DNA of 64,000 bases from Apostichopus japonicus (lineage: Eukaryota > Echinodermata > Holothuroidea > Aspidochirotida > Stichopodidae), in the NCBI RefSeq assembly GCF_037975245.1, contig NC_092572.1:25207989-25271988 (forward strand), written 5' to 3'. Positions 48,601 through 60,119 of this stretch are shown here, piece by piece. The notes under the pieces were generated by a model that was not told the origin of the DNA, ran no database searches, and saw nothing but the letters and a program-made list of their open reading frames with translations. The first letter of the stretch is position 1; each line of letters begins with the position of its first letter. A program made the translations under genes and the position numbers.

Positions 48601-51522
48601 GTGAGCAACTCAATGTACCCTCTGTTTGAGCCTCTATAACACAGTATTTTTCCTCGCTGCAGCCATCAACTACAGGATAAGAGGGTTGTGGACTCACTGT
48701 ATAGCAAAGAGGAAAGTATTTGTATTTTATTGTGTAGTTTAACGTTTAGTTCACTTGTACGAAAAGGAAAATGCTTTAAAACCTTTTGCATTAGAATTAA
48801 CTTCTAAACATGGCTAATACTGAGGGAATAAATTGAACCAGATATGATATCAACTGAATATACCTGAAGACATGACATGAACCTGATATGTAACACAAAT
48901 CTCCCTTGTCAAGATCAGATGATCGCAAATGTATTTAGTTTAATGATTAACCCGTTATAACAATCATTGTATCATAATGGTGACGAGGCTTTGTCCTTAA
49001 AGTAATCCACAAAATACCACACTATTAGTTCTTTCCCCTTGTAGACTTAGGACTGTTGTTAATGCAGCTGATATAAATCTTGTACACTATGGAAGTGTTC
49101 GGAACTCTACTGTGTAAAGTTTAAAGGCCTATTATTATCTAAAATAAATATTCCATTTGGGAGTGATTGCTCTCTACTGAAACGAAAGTAAATATCAGGA
49201 CAATACATATTTACCAAATTGTCTACTTAATACGTTTATTTTGCTGATGAAACCATTTCTGCCGTTACAATATTTGCTCAATCAACCGAACCGAATTGTA
49301 CAGTTGCTTATAAAAGCGTATTCGACTTGAATATATTGCGCATTTATATGCATCTGTGTTATAACATGATAACACGTGTTATGCTAGAGGCACATTTTAT
49401 TGCGGCCTGTGTTAAAAAAATATATATATAAAAATATTAAAAAAATAAAAAATATAATATAATACCACTACGATTTACTGTATTGTATCTTTAACATATC
49501 TAGCTCTAGCATGCTCCCAAAACATAACACGTGTTAGTGTGTTATAACACCCTGGCATATAAAAGCATAATATGCTACACGTTAAGAACAAATATAAGCT
49601 CACACCTTTTCGGCTTGGGTGGCTCAATAACTCACCGTAAATTAGCACGTGATGTAGTGAAGTATATTGTACTGTTCCATCGCTAAAGGAACAAGCATAT
49701 AATCCACTATCTAGTATTTGTGCTTGATTAATCTTCATCGCTCCACCTTCGCTAACTTCAAAGTTTCCAGAAGTAGTAGTTTGCCTGTTTCCTCCAAAAT
49801 ATGTAGCTACTGCATAGTCAGTTGTGACGTATCCCTCCGTGAGTTTCCTCCAAACTAGATGTCTCACGTTACTATTCCCACATTGTAACACTAACTTTGA
49901 GTTTCTTTCAAGTATTGCCTTTTCTTGTTCCATTGTTTCATAATGAAGTACCCCATGCTGTATTATAATTTCTGATTCGTTTTTAACAAGAAGTCCATTA
50001 GCCGAGAAAGCTTTGCAAACAAAAAGTGATAACGATGTCAAATTCCCAAAACCTGTGTTAAGAGTTGAGTATGACGAGAAAGTCAAGGTCTGATGCACTA
50101 TGTCTTCCGTTTGTGTTTTAATGTAACTGTCACCGGTTTCGGTTCTTTTTAGCCATTGTAAACTAACTTTGGGTCTGGCATGTTGAACTGAACAGGTAAT
50201 AACATCGTTTTGCTTTAACTCTGTAAAGCATAACGAAGTGCTGTTCCCACAAATGTCGATCACTGGAAAATCTGGATATGGTGTGACTGTTATAGTGAGG
50301 AATTTGAAAAGGAAATTATGCAACAGGGCTTCTTCATTAGGACATAATTGATACATTACGAAAAACAAAAGAAACAATGTTTGTTAATCATAGGCACTGT
50401 TGTAATAGTTTGATACAAATACAAACACCTTAAATTAGTCGATGTTTGCCATTTTAATTCATTTCTATTTAAATGCTTGGCAATCATGATTACCATGGAT
50501 TGTAGCATACTGCCCATTCTATAAAGACATATTCTAAATACATCTTCTTTACGTAATGGAATCACATTGACTTCAAATAAGCTTCAGAGCACATGCAAAT
50601 GGAAATTATTGTTAGTAATATATAGAAAAGCATTGGAAGGTTAGAATGAATAGGAGAACCATTTTGATAGATAAACAACGAAAACAAATTCTTACCAGTT
50701 ACAACGACATCTATGTAATGTAAGGACGGTTCTGCACCCTCTTGTTCGAACAGTACGGCTACAAATGTATGCTCATGGATAAGAGAAACGGCGTTTATTA
50801 TGAGCGAGCCATCTAATGTGATATTATATTCATCAGATAAGCCTCCATCGTCGATTATGTTGTGCTCCTGAAGTACAGCAATTGGTTTTGTTGTGATATA
50901 ATCTACAGAGTCATACCAGATGACTGAATAAATTTCAGCTCCAAATGAGCAACGTAAGGTGTTCATCTCTCCATACTCGAGATATTGGATGGGTTCACAT
51001 TCATCACCAACTGGGAATGAGATATGAAACTTCAAATGATCTCCTTATTACGTGTCGTTTGATATCAGTATTAAAAATATCAAATTCAGTAAAGTAATTT
51101 GCAAAATTCCATACGCTCAGAAAGTGGTCAATTTCCACCAAAGCAGGTGTTGTTTCAATGTGTAATGGTCATGTCCTTGTTGACATAAATCAACCTATAG
51201 GCTTTTTCAAAAATAAATATAAAGTGCGGTTGTATAACATATTTTAGTTCATTTGTTGTTGATTAGAAAACCAACAATGCACTTGGGACTCACGATAACG
51301 AACAACGAAGGAAGACATAAACATATTCTCAAACACCGCTATATGATCCTAGCCATATATCATGACTGTTAAGGTGCTAGTCACACCAACTGAAGTAACA
51401 CCAACTGCTTTTTGTACCTTCAAGCTCACAATATTTCGATTGTGGTATAAAACCGAATCATACTTACTTGTACATGGAAGAATTAGAATCAACCAAAATA
51501 GCTGCAATATCATTGGACCCAT
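40756..51522 (-). CDS. Transmembrane Ig-NACHT receptor (NLR-type ATPase with extracellular Ig domains)
   Basis: Ten or more exons join with matching phases. They are 51522-51468 (signal peptide), 51010-50696 (Ig1), 50286-49636 (Ig2 and Ig3), 48696-48355 (Ig4-like), 47853-47704 (transmembrane), 47369-47317 (basic juxtamembrane), 46362-46317 (tyrosine motif), 45909-44396 (NACHT) and 43999-43791 (post-NACHT). Less certain short exons continue to a stop at about 40756. All junctions from the signal peptide to the basic exon are phase 1, typical of Ig genes; the next are 0, 1, 0 and 2. The model predicts a type I surface protein of roughly 1,150 residues with an ATP-driven oligomerisation module in the cytoplasm. 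NACHT proteins are usually soluble; coupling to Ig ectodomains suggests an innate receptor, but ligand and signalling are inference. It has no TIR, CARD or death domain that I recognise, and no long LRR array. Confidence 0.8.
41646..41850 (-). mobile_element. tRNA-derived SINE, family copy B
   Basis: The minus strand shows a tRNA-like head (TGACCGAGTGGATAAAG), GAGGTTGGGTTTCAATG, GGCCGGGTCTTATAAGG, then TTATCCAAGAGCAATCTAC, CCCATCTGAAATGACTTTC and an end near CCACCCGA. It aligns with copy A at 38776-38988 over about 205 bases. It sits in a proposed intron of the Ig-NACHT gene. Confidence 0.7.
42925..43136 (-). mobile_element. Deuterostome-type tRNA-derived SINE
   Basis: Minus-strand head GCGTGGTGGCCAATTGGC, then GGTTCGATTCC (B box). 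The body has TTGTGTCCTTGGGCAAGATG, CTTTATCTCACTTGCC and CCACCCAGGGGTTAAATGGG, and the tail CTGCTGCCGACTGGAGGGAT. The TCCTTGGGCAAG...CCACCCAGG core is a widely conserved SINE central domain in marine invertebrate deuterostomes; I am not certain of its formal name. It lies in an intron of the Ig-NACHT gene. Confidence 0.75.
43316..43454 (-). CDS. Candidate exon 10 (Cys-rich, left boundary uncertain)
   Basis: An open minus-strand frame reads EITEIRLVPTADITCCQ, then FECCLLPENSGEC, then LFTELEKKGVL, followed by GTAAGT in phase 1. Two acceptors compatible with phase 2 exist (before GAAATAACT and before TTCGAATG). The end LFTELEKKGVL loosely recalls death-effector-type helices, but I do not claim that domain. 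Confidence 0.4.
43791..43999 (-). CDS. Exon 9: post-NACHT segment
   Basis: A 209-bp exon between CTCTACAG and GTAAGT, phase 0 in and 2 out, reading IPIKCIDLEKCVDSVDYSKR and ending ICEGLERLT. LKLQTLKMVEELKI and EGLERLT look like degenerate leucine-rich repeat pieces. It is short compared with the LRR arrays of ordinary NLRs. Confidence 0.65.
44396..45909 (-). CDS. Exon 8: NACHT ATPase and NLR helical region
   Basis: A 1,514-bp exon without stops. It opens KKSVFLQELRVHYEKLC, the pre-NACHT helix typical of invertebrate NLRs. Walker A is VIFGDPGYGKSTLGIQLVHD; Walker B is TVVIFDGYDEID, with both acidic residues; TTRTHC is a sensor-1-like segment. Later parts resemble the NLR helical and winged-helix regions: CEVPLLFVMYAHI, WSKADFLSKLG, GILIEEE and VRFFHNLVCEWYAAHYLAK, the last corresponding to the conserved FxHxxxxEFxAAxYLA stretch. 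The exon ends at a GTAAGC donor in phase 0. All ATPase residues that I can check are present. Confidence 0.9.
46317..46362 (-). CDS. Exon 7: microexon with ITIM-like tyrosine motif
   Basis: A 46-bp exon between TTTTTCTACAG and GTTAGC, phase 0 in and 1 out, encoding MEYMITQHSSYEELS. It repairs the phase between exon 6 (ends phase 0) and the NACHT exon (starts phase 1), which is strong support that it is real. SSYEEL fits the ITIM pattern S/I/V/L-x-Y-x-x-I/V/L. Short motifs are weakly specific. Confidence 0.65.
47317..47369 (-). CDS. Exon 6: basic juxtamembrane segment
   Basis: A 53-bp exon between ATATACAG and GTGAGT, phase 1 in and 0 out. It encodes VKKRQKQNEVTEKSHNEE. The positive charge directly after the membrane helix fits the positive-inside rule. 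Confidence 0.65.
47704..47853 (-). CDS. Exon 5: transmembrane helix
   Basis: A 150-bp phase 1-1 exon after TTTTTCAAG. A Thr/Ser-rich stalk (NTEQPTSTNSVKY) precedes the hydrophobic run PFITVLVGLGSTILLIMLLF, which continues IVIYQ. The next exon opens with basic VKKRQKQ, a stop-transfer signal placing the NACHT domain in the cytoplasm. Confidence 0.8.
48355..48696 (-). CDS. Exon 4: membrane-proximal Ig-like domain
   Basis: A 342-bp exon, phase 1 at both ends, between TATACAG and GTAGGTAG. It has DGCSEEKYC, then TEGTLSCSLFG, then DARFTIECGTH. The spacing of the last two cysteines and beta-strand-like pattern suit a diverged Ig-like or fibronectin-like fold. There is no core Trp in the usual place, so the fold assignment is uncertain. 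Confidence 0.6.
49636..50286 (-). CDS. Exon 3: Ig2 and Ig3 domains in one exon
   Basis: A 651-bp exon, phase 1 at both ends, without stops. Ig2: LKQNDVITCSVQ, then VSLQWLKRT, then SLSLFVCKAFS. Ig3: NSKLVLQCGNS, then HLVWRKL, then INQAQILDSGLYACSFSDG, a textbook D-x-G-x-Y-x-C ending. Several N-x-S/T sites are present, fitting an extracellular location. Two domains fused in one exon is unusual when the neighbours are one domain per exon. Confidence 0.8.
50696..51010 (-). CDS. Exon 2: Ig1 domain, second canonical cysteine missing
   Basis: A 315-bp exon, phase 1 at both ends, between TTCCCAG and GTAAGAA. The V-like fold signals are GEMNTLRCSFG (first Cys), SVIWYDS (core Trp) and NITLDGSLIINAVS. 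Where a C should follow the usual tyrosine or phenylalanine the sequence is HTFVAVLFEQ, so the disulphide partner is absent. An additional Cys lies near the amino end (GDECEP). Non-disulphide Ig domains are known, so this need not be a defect. Confidence 0.75.
51468..51522 (-). CDS. Exon 1: start codon and signal peptide
   Basis: ATG at 51522 begins MGPMILQLFWLILILPCT, a short amino terminus with a strongly hydrophobic core, followed by a GTAAGT donor in phase 1. The last base A joins TT of the next exon to give Ile, so the mature protein starts near IGDECEP. The start fits a secreted amino terminus; no promoter motif is recognised upstream. Confidence 0.7.
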
Positions 51523-51529
51523 CGTGCAT

Positions 51530-53215
51530 GCTATATCGTCAAATATTTTCCATAGATTCTACAGAAATACACATGAAAAAAGTGTATCAATATTTAAGAC
51601 AAGTTCGTTCGTAAGTATGTGTCTAGTAATGGAAAATATGTCTTGTTAATGACAATATTTTAACTATTCAATACCTTGACGTATATGATGAATTGATAAC
51701 CAGTTCGCCAAAAGAACGTACGTCTTAAGAATGCAATTAAGAGCCGTATTTAAATAAAAGGGGTGGGTTATCAACTCATCTGTAACTTTCATTCCGCTAA
51801 CCCTTTGTGAAATAAATGTACACGTAAGAATCTGCAGGATGTTGCTGTAGTGTATCTAAGTGAGTAACGGTGATCGTTTAGAAAACTGATATAACCTATG
51901 CGCAAAAGTATGCCGTTTTACTTGTTAACGTGGTATCATATTCATATGATGGTTATTCTTGACTTTGTTTTATTCGTATCAACTATGGCGTCCGTTCCAA
52001 AGGTCACATTCGTAGTTTCGGTTTGAGAGCATACAGTCAATCAGGGGCAGTAATTAATATGGCGTAATGTTCCATTTGTTCGTCGGAAGCTTAACACCAA
52101 TAGTTAATACAACTCAGGTACACTTACCTTCAATCAAATTACTAAAGCGTCTTCTTGGGTACTAACGAGCATTAATGAATGAATTTATTTTCCGCGTTCA
52201 GCTAAGACATTTACTTATGCAGATGTTTTGCATTCAATTAGCCAAGACAAGAAAAGTTTCTTCAATGCCTAATGGTTATCATTGATTCATCACTTGTCTC
52301 GAATTATTAAAACAAGTTTAAATTTTTGGCTGCACATTATTAACTACAATTTAAGGGCTAAATTTCTTCCACTGACACTAACTAAATTGTATTTTAAAAG
52401 AAAATCATTGTTTCGTCTTACCGTAAGCCATGTCTCGTTACAATCGGTTCCGTGGTACCATTATATATTCTGATAAAATACCAATGCCTTGATCTGTTAA
52501 TGTGTAAAATACCTATGAGACACTTGCACGAAAGCAAATCATATCTTAGCCCAAAGGTCACACTTGATAAATCTTTGAAGAGCCTCAAGTAAATAACTGT
52601 AGATTATTATCGAATATCACAAACCGACGATTAAATATAATGTTAGCTTAGCGATAAAAGATTATTGTATTTTAAGTTCGATTGCTATGTTGAAGCTATG
52701 TTGAAGGTGATTTCCAAAACTGGTGGAAGGTAATTTCATCAGTAGCAAGGAAGTTACTCTGGATATAAGACCTCGTTTAGAGAAATTTATATGAATGACC
52801 GGCATAAAGACTAAACAAATAAAAGTGAACATGTATTATGAAAAACAGTTTTGGTCAAAGAACACAGTGCATTAAAACTCGACGAAAGGTTATGACATAG
52901 CTAAAGACCACGTTGAATTCCTTGGATTGACTTACTCTAATGACTCCCCCTTTATTTACGATATAAAGTAACGAACACGCGGAGCGATAATGTATAGAAC
53001 ATAGAACAGTGACTCAAACACAGTTGCATACGTTACGTTTCACAAACTTTTCAGTAGCACAAATACAGCTCTGTCACTCATAGGTAGATTTACATTACAC
53101 CGGAATCAATTGTAAGATTAGGTAAGTGTGAGAAACACACGTTCTTCGCGTCGTGGGAACAAAATTATTATGTACGCTGTAAAACAGTTTGTTCCGATCC
53201 CTGCTTTAGCGACGT
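51530..53215. other. Upstream flank of the Ig-NACHT gene, nothing recognised
   Basis: It should contain the promoter of the minus-strand receptor gene, but I see no clear TATA box at a convincing distance and no other gene. Confidence 0.4.
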
Positions 53216-53219
53216 ATTT

Positions 53220-53760
53220 TGATTGATTGATTGATTGATTGATTTTGTTTCATAACGTGAATATACAATGTGATAGGAAGTCCTCTAAAAAACCTTCAGA
53301 TGGCTTAACAAAGTAGAGGACTCCCTGTAAAGAAAAGGAGAAGGAAAAAGAAAACAAAATGTATAAGAAAATATGAACATGTTCGATTAATAAGATGCAA
53401 TTATTTGTTGAATAAAGTTTCTCCTGAATGATTTTGCAGAGGGTTTATTTGTAATAGCGTCTGATAGAGAATTCCATGTTTTGATTGTACGTGCCCTTAG
53501 TGATAACATCCCCATTGTAGAATTATATCTGTTATAATGTGCATTGCCTGAAAATCTGGTATTGTAATGATGAACATCACTGTTACTTATTAAGTAGTCA
53601 TTAAGAGCATTTGGTAACAGTCCATTCCATGCCTTATAAGCAAATGTAGCAAGATTAACCCTAATAATGTCAACAGTTTTTAACAACCTAGAACATTGCT
53701 CGAAATGTGTGATTAAAATAGTACATGGAGTTAACTTGGTGGACTCTGCCGTGACACTGC
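53220..53760 (-). mobile_element. CR1/L2-like LINE 3' end with (AATC)n tail
   Basis: The minus-strand frame reads RVNLATFAYKAWNGLLPNAL, then RFSGNAHYNRYNST, then RARTIKTWNSLSDAI and AKSFRRNFIQQ with a stop. This is the carboxyl end of a non-LTR reverse transcriptase. The 3' UTR ends in an AATC tandem tail (GATT on the plus strand, 53220-53243), as is usual for CR1-type elements. Only the last 540 bases are present. Confidence 0.75.
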
Positions 53761-54443
53761 ATCATCTCACCACTGCTCTCACCTGTTTACGTTCCAGGAA
53801 TTTGTGGGGAACAATAATATAACAATCTTGTTAAAAATGTTAAAAGTAATGTTCGGTTTGCTAGACGTCCCAACACTTGAAGTTAGTTATTCAAAAAATA
53901 CTGCGTAACACATAGCTGACAGAAGTTTGCGCTAAGTATTGATTACATGCTTTAATATCTTGCAAGTGTAGTTGAACATATTGTATCACCCTTAGTTCAC
54001 ATTGCTGACTATTGTCGATTATCTGATCACTACATTTATGAATATATTAAGAAAACATGCATGGGGGAAAGATTATTATATATCCCCTCCCCTCCCCAAA
54101 CAAAAACTTTGAATTGAAGTGTTCATATTCATATATTGACAATGACTTACTGTTTCATAACATAACTGCTCTACTGTGAAAGGAAAATTGTAAGGGATTG
54201 AAATAATATATTGAGAACAAAACTTAATTGTGTATCATATAACAGACAATGTAATGAAAGTTAGTTTACAAGCCTTAAGTGTTATTTTTAAGTTTCAAAG
54301 AAAAGAAAACTTTTAAAATTGGCATGTATTTTATTGTCTATGTAGTTTTAATCTCTTCAGTAAGAACAGAGACAATCGGTTGCAGCTCTGTATTGATAAG
54401 TTTGATATTTGATATTAAGTTTGTCTGGTTACTTCAAAGGGGC

Positions 54444-54765
54444 ATGATGGCTTGTTGCATCTGGAAGTTTTGCGCTTCTCTATTAGCTATACGTGTTGTG
54501 AGCGCTACATATTATAACATGGTCGAACTAAACGATTCGGTACTGTTAACATGTAATAGAGAGCAAAACGTTAGCAGTAAGTGGGAACTCGGAAAAATCA
54601 TGCTTTATTTTAACCAGGCAATCATGAATGAAGAGTTTCGATCAAATACTTTTCTTTTCAATAATTACTCTTTGTTGATATATCCAGTGTCTCTTTTTCA
54701 TGAGGGAAAGTTTATTTGTTCTAGTGGCCCAACTCATCGAGCTGAACACATCATTAATATTTTCG
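54444..54765 (+). CDS. First exon of a second Ig-type gene: signal peptide plus V-like Ig domain
   Basis: ATG at 54444 or 54447 begins a hydrophobic leader (ACCIWKFCASLLAIRVVSA). The Ig signals follow: ELNDSVLLTCNRE (first Cys), SSKWELG (Trp), NYSLLIYPVSLFHEGKFICS (second Cys). A strong GTAAGT donor ends the exon in phase 1, the same as in the Ig-NACHT gene. Leader and Ig domain share an exon here, unlike the minus-strand gene. Downstream exons are not securely identified; 63113-63268 is a distant candidate end. It may encode a surface or secreted Ig protein. Confidence 0.65.
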
Positions 54766-54769
54766 GTAA

Positions 54770-57700
54770 GTGTTTCAAGTACGAAATATTCTTCTTTTGT
54801 CGTGTTATGTACCTACCATTAATTATAAAACTAAATTCATACTATAATGAGAGAGTTTTAATTAGTTTGAATATTAAAATTGTAAAATAAAATTATGCTG
54901 ATAACGAGAACATAATATACTTATATTTCATCATCGCCGGCTCATGATGTGGTGCCAGTCACAAGCCGCATATCACTCCAGTTGCACTCAATATAAACCG
55001 TAGGAATGCCTTCCAAGAGAAATAAACAGTTCGCTCCAGAAGAGAGCTTAAAATACGAGCTACTTATGAATGCATTCCTTCTGGCATGTCAATACTATTC
55101 AGGTGCATTAACGAAACGTTAAAGCTGTTAAAGCATTCCAAAACTTCAATGGTCATTATTATTACCCATGGACATTGTAATGCACACTCATTTTAAAAAT
55201 TTTAAGGATATGATTATCTGTTTTGGTGAATTAATATTAGTCAATAGTTATATAAAAGATAATAAAGATTTAATAATCATCAGTCAATTTCAGCGCCTTG
55301 CTGAGTTGCATAACTCTTTCGATACTTGTGACACTGCTGGTAACACTTTAAAATATGTAATCAAGTACATTAAACAATTTGTTAATGAATAATCTCAGAG
55401 TTAAAGTTTTTTCACATATGATCGCACTTAATTGGATTTCGAAAGCCTCTTTATACATACAACTGGTTTTTTTTTTACTCTGCTATGCTGGCAAGGCATA
55501 AGTTCACCGCGTAGTAACTACTATTTATATTTATATAGATTTTACCTTTTTTCGCAATGCAGCTATCACCAATATGCTTCATGAGCCATTAAACTTTGAA
55601 TGAACATATAGCATGTTATTATGAATGTAAAATCTGCGTATTATTTTGTTTTGTTACTCCACTTTATATTTATATCAAAAAAATCACTTTAATTACAATG
55701 CAGCTATCATAATTAGGAATCATAAGGTATTTAACTGTTAACATACATATAGCATGTTATAATGAATTTGAAATCTACGTATTATTATTATTTTTTTTTG
55801 TAGTAACCATTATTTATCTAGATTTACTTTTTTATCAATGCAGCTTTCTTGATTATAACTCATGAGCTGTAAGACTGTCATTGGTCCAATAGCAACTTAA
55901 TATGAATGTGAAATCTAAGTATTATTGTTTGTTTTATTTGATGATAGGTGAAAGTTGGTACCGAGTGTCAGCATAGCAGACTACATATACGTTGTTCTTT
56001 CATCTACTTTTCCTCATTTTAGCCTGAAAGGAGTTGTAAATAACATTACCAGTCAATTACGACTAAGGGAACATTGGCAAACATAATTAACAAGCGATAA
56101 AATAAAACGACGGCCTGATTGTAAGTGTAATTACGAGTATTTGAGAAAACTGACTTAGTTTAATATGTCTTTTCACAACTGCCCGCAATTTGATTTGATT
56201 TGATTTGTTTATTTTCTTATCTCTTTTTGGCAATAACGGAAACTTGATTGCAGAATAACTTGTCCGATCACATTCCTTCATAAACGTTTTCTCTGTCTTT
56301 TGCGTTTTGCTTGTTGCTGCGTCAAGGTGAATGAATATTTTACATTCAAAATCTAGAAAAAGCACCTTTTTGAAATTGTATTTACATAAAAAAGAGTACC
56401 GATGGAGTGAGGTTAGTAGAGTCGATGTTGTTCAAAGAAAAAAGTAGTATCACCTTAGCAATGTCACTAAAACTGTTGCGGCTTCTTAAAGAGGGAGATT
56501 CCTGAGTTCCCTTTCTTAGTTTTTCCTTCCTTTGCAAACACTTGAGAATTAAGTTATTTAATATGATAAGATGCTGTTTTCATAAGTAACAGTGCGGAAA
56601 TAACCTACCTATAGATAAACGAGTGTAACCCGTCTCAAAGCGGTGCAATGCATTCTTATCAAAAGAGTTACAAAAAAGGCTATAAATCAGACACGGTAAA
56701 GGTAACTTAATGCGTTTTGCGCTTGTTATATCAGAAAAAATTCTCAACATCAAGTTTACGACAAGATATGCGGGCAGAAGTAGTTGCGGAATGGGGGGGG
56801 GGGGGGGGCATCTGTTCAAAAAATCATAATTTCACTATATAAATAATGTATAGATGATTCCCATAACAGTGTCAAGATGCCTCACTTCGGGACTGAGCAA
56901 TAGGTTATTGGTTAAGGTACAGCAGAGCTTGGATCTTATCGTATTTAGCGCCCTACACATAATTTTGGTTTTGTTCCATAATTAATATTTCCAACTTTCA
57001 AACAAAAAACGTCATTTGACATCACTTTCTTTGTATTCAGCAACGAATCAACCATATGCACAATGTCACCAGCCATCTCTCGGATCTTCCTAGACACTAT
57101 ATATGTCAAGATCGCCGTTATCATCGCTTTACCCACCGCAGCTAAGTGCAAAAGGAATACCATGAATACGAGGAACGACCGACGAGAAACGAGAAAACAC
57201 GCAACCTCCACATACAAAAATTAGTATCACGTTTTGTTAAGCGCAAAAAGCTGTTGCTTCTTTTGAAAATGCCATCATTGAGACACTTTCTGTTATTGAT
57301 ATATTTTATGTTTTACTTGTTTTCATTTTGTAAAGATTTGGTATATGAGTTTTTTTTATGTGAGTCCACGTTATGCTGGTTAAATACTCTGAATTGATAT
57401 GCAAATTGGTCACTGTATGAACGAGGATAGACATTCTTGCAAGTATATGAAACTGTTATTGAACACTCGTTCAGAACCGAACTCCAATGAGGTAAAGCCG
57501 CACCCAGTAAAGTAGTTAGCAGAGTTATACTTTTTCCATGTTCACGATAAATTTAAAATCCAGCGTCCCGGTGAGGCAATGTTAGAGTAAGTTTATCACA
57601 AGTTTTGCAGTTAGGCTTGCAACAACGACTTTGCTCTAAGTATACATATTTGTACAGACAGAATCGTAGTAAGCCGGAAGTGTCGTTGCTGAATAACCCG

Positions 57701-59685
57701 TCTATAATATTTATGATGATTCAATTATTTATGTACTTAATACAGTATATTGTGTTTTTACAGGTGCGTTATTTTACAACTAGACCAAGCGTTTCTTTTT
57801 AAGGTAACCAACATCAAATGGTTGTTAAATTATAATTCGCAGTACGTGTGATGTTCATCCATTCATACGCTATTGTTTTAATTGTAGCTGTCTTTTTGTT
57901 ATTGTTTTTCCTTTGGGTGTTGCGTAAAAGTTTCCATGGTTAAACTTTTCTTTTTCGAAAAAAAACGTTTAATAATAGTATATGTTGTAGTTGTAGTAGA
58001 TTTAGGCGCACGAAATACTCGCCCAGCTTAGACACGTGCACACTAACGTGCTGCGGTGCAACCTTACAGTTTTCCTTTGATTTTCTAACACGTATTTTCG
58101 TTGGAGATATCTGTATTCGATGTTTCTTTAGCCGTATATATAAAAGGGGAATATAAAGTAGAATGAACCAGCACATTGGTATTATTACCGCGGGTAAGGC
58201 TTCTATGGCGGGGTCTGTTTGTTCGTGGTTGTATACAGTTTAGGCCTGTGAGCTCATTGTTAGTCGTGACCTTAACTTGTCGAAAGATCTCTCTTTGTCT
58301 ACAGTTGTTATTTTGCCTACCCCCTACTCTCTACTTGTCTACCATAAGTGATAGGTTTGATCTAGATGCTACGGGTTTTCGGGTTTTACTGATCTTTCTT
58401 CCCACGTTGTGAAGGTCATTGGGTTTTTTTCTGTCAATACCATTTACGGATACCCGTATGTGCCAGACGTTTGAACGCCAACTTAAAGTAACACGAGATT
58501 TCAGCTGTTTTTTTCTTTCTTTTTTACTGTTTGGGGGAACAATGGTAACAAGTTATTGCATGATTTTCTTCCTAAGTGTACTTACTAGTTACCCTATTTT
58601 TTTTTCCTTCTTCTTTTCAGAAATCATACACAGTTGTTGAATAAAGATAAAGATCAAAGATTATAGGTAAATAAACAACGTCAAATTGCAAAAACTTGTC
58701 ATCATTACGCACCATTTTGAAAGGAGGTCCTCACCGATTTCACAACAGTATCGTTACGGGGAGTACGTAATTAGGGCCTTAATGTTTCTTTTAAATAAAT
58801 GTTGTTTATTCTTTCCACGGGGTATTAACATAATGTTTTCCTCTACCTTTATGTTCTTGTACGACATCACTACTACTAGTACTGGATATAAATGTAGGTA
58901 GTACATATTCAGAAACAACATACTCTGCCTCGATCTCATGTCTGTGCCCTAGCTTCACCTGCACTCGTGAAACTTGTGGTTCTATTCGGGAAACCTAAGA
59001 CGCTGGATTATAATGTCAGGCAGATCCTTCAGCACTAGTTGATCACTACGACAACACGTCTTCTGAAAAAGGTGACGACGTACCAGTCCAAGCCCTCTCT
59101 CAACTCGTCAATCCACACCCACCTCCCAAGTAAGCCTTCGTTAACCACAATTTGTGAAGTCAAGTCAAGTCGCGATGTCGTAAGTGAAGCGCCGACAGCA
59201 TTGAGTATCTTCGTAGGATTTTCAAACGTTGACAGATATAGCAAGAATTTCGAAGTAATCTTCCATTATTTGACAAAGATAATTAATCCTTCACCACCAT
59301 TTTACTACTCCACAGAGAAACACATTTCTAGTTAAATTTAAATGTGACAGAGTGTCGCGTAGAGTGGCGATATGAACGTCAATAATGATTCAAAGAAAAG
59401 TTGTCTAGAGGATATATAATTACAAAAAGTGTTCTTAACGCGGAGAGGCTATTTAAGGTGTAAGGGCAACACATGCTGGTATTTTTGCTTTGTTTTACTC
59501 TAGAAACTTTTCTGCACATGTGATTCAATTTCATGCTTACACCAAGCAAACATGCGTCTCTCTTTCGCTCACTTATGTCAATTTAGGAACCGCGAATGGT
59601 TCTTGAAATACATGAATACCTGTTTGCAAGGTTACTCACAAATGTATATTTACACATATTTGAACATTCTTTAATCTAACTAAGA
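54770..59685. other. 4.9-kb stretch, probable intron or intergenic DNA
   Basis: No secure exon. A short AAATC-type tail on the minus strand (56190-56210) suggests a LINE end. G-run at 56793-56808. An ORF on the minus strand at 56945-57217 has a hydrophobic stretch (FLVFMVFLLHLAAVGKAM) but no family match or splice support. Confidence 0.4.
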
Positions 59686-60119
59686 AACTTCCCACAATCT
59701 TGAAGTATAATTGCTAAAGTGGTCCCCATCTTTAAGAAAGGTCATCCAAAAAGCTTAGTTAACTATCGACCACTTTCTGTTTTACCATGTTTTTCGAAAA
59801 TTCTGGAACGTATTATTTACAACAGGCTCTCAATTTTTTAGACAGGCATAGCATTCTTTTCAAAGGTCGGTATGGTTTCCGGCCTGGTTTCTCCACCAAA
59901 ATGGCGCTTTAGGATGCCGTTGACAATTTAACACAAGCTATAAACAAACAACATACATCCATTGGTGTATTTCTTAACTTATCCAAGGCTTTTGATACTA
60001 TAGATCATACCATACTTTGTCATAAATTAAATCATTACGGTATGAGGGGCTCATTCCTCGATTGGTTTGTTAACTATCTTTCGAACAGAAAACAATTAAC
60101 TTTTTATCCGGGCAAAAGT

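Noticed and set aside
49380-49560. Carboxyl extension of the Ig2-Ig3 exon past the donor at 49636, to 49475
   Set aside because: A strong GTGAGT donor in the usual Ig phase 1 and the join to the next Ig-like exon make the read-through intronic, though an alternative end cannot be excluded.
53220-53243. GATT tandem repeat as a telomere-like or regulatory repeat
   Set aside because: It directly follows a LINE carboxyl-terminal frame on the minus strand and is its 3' tail.
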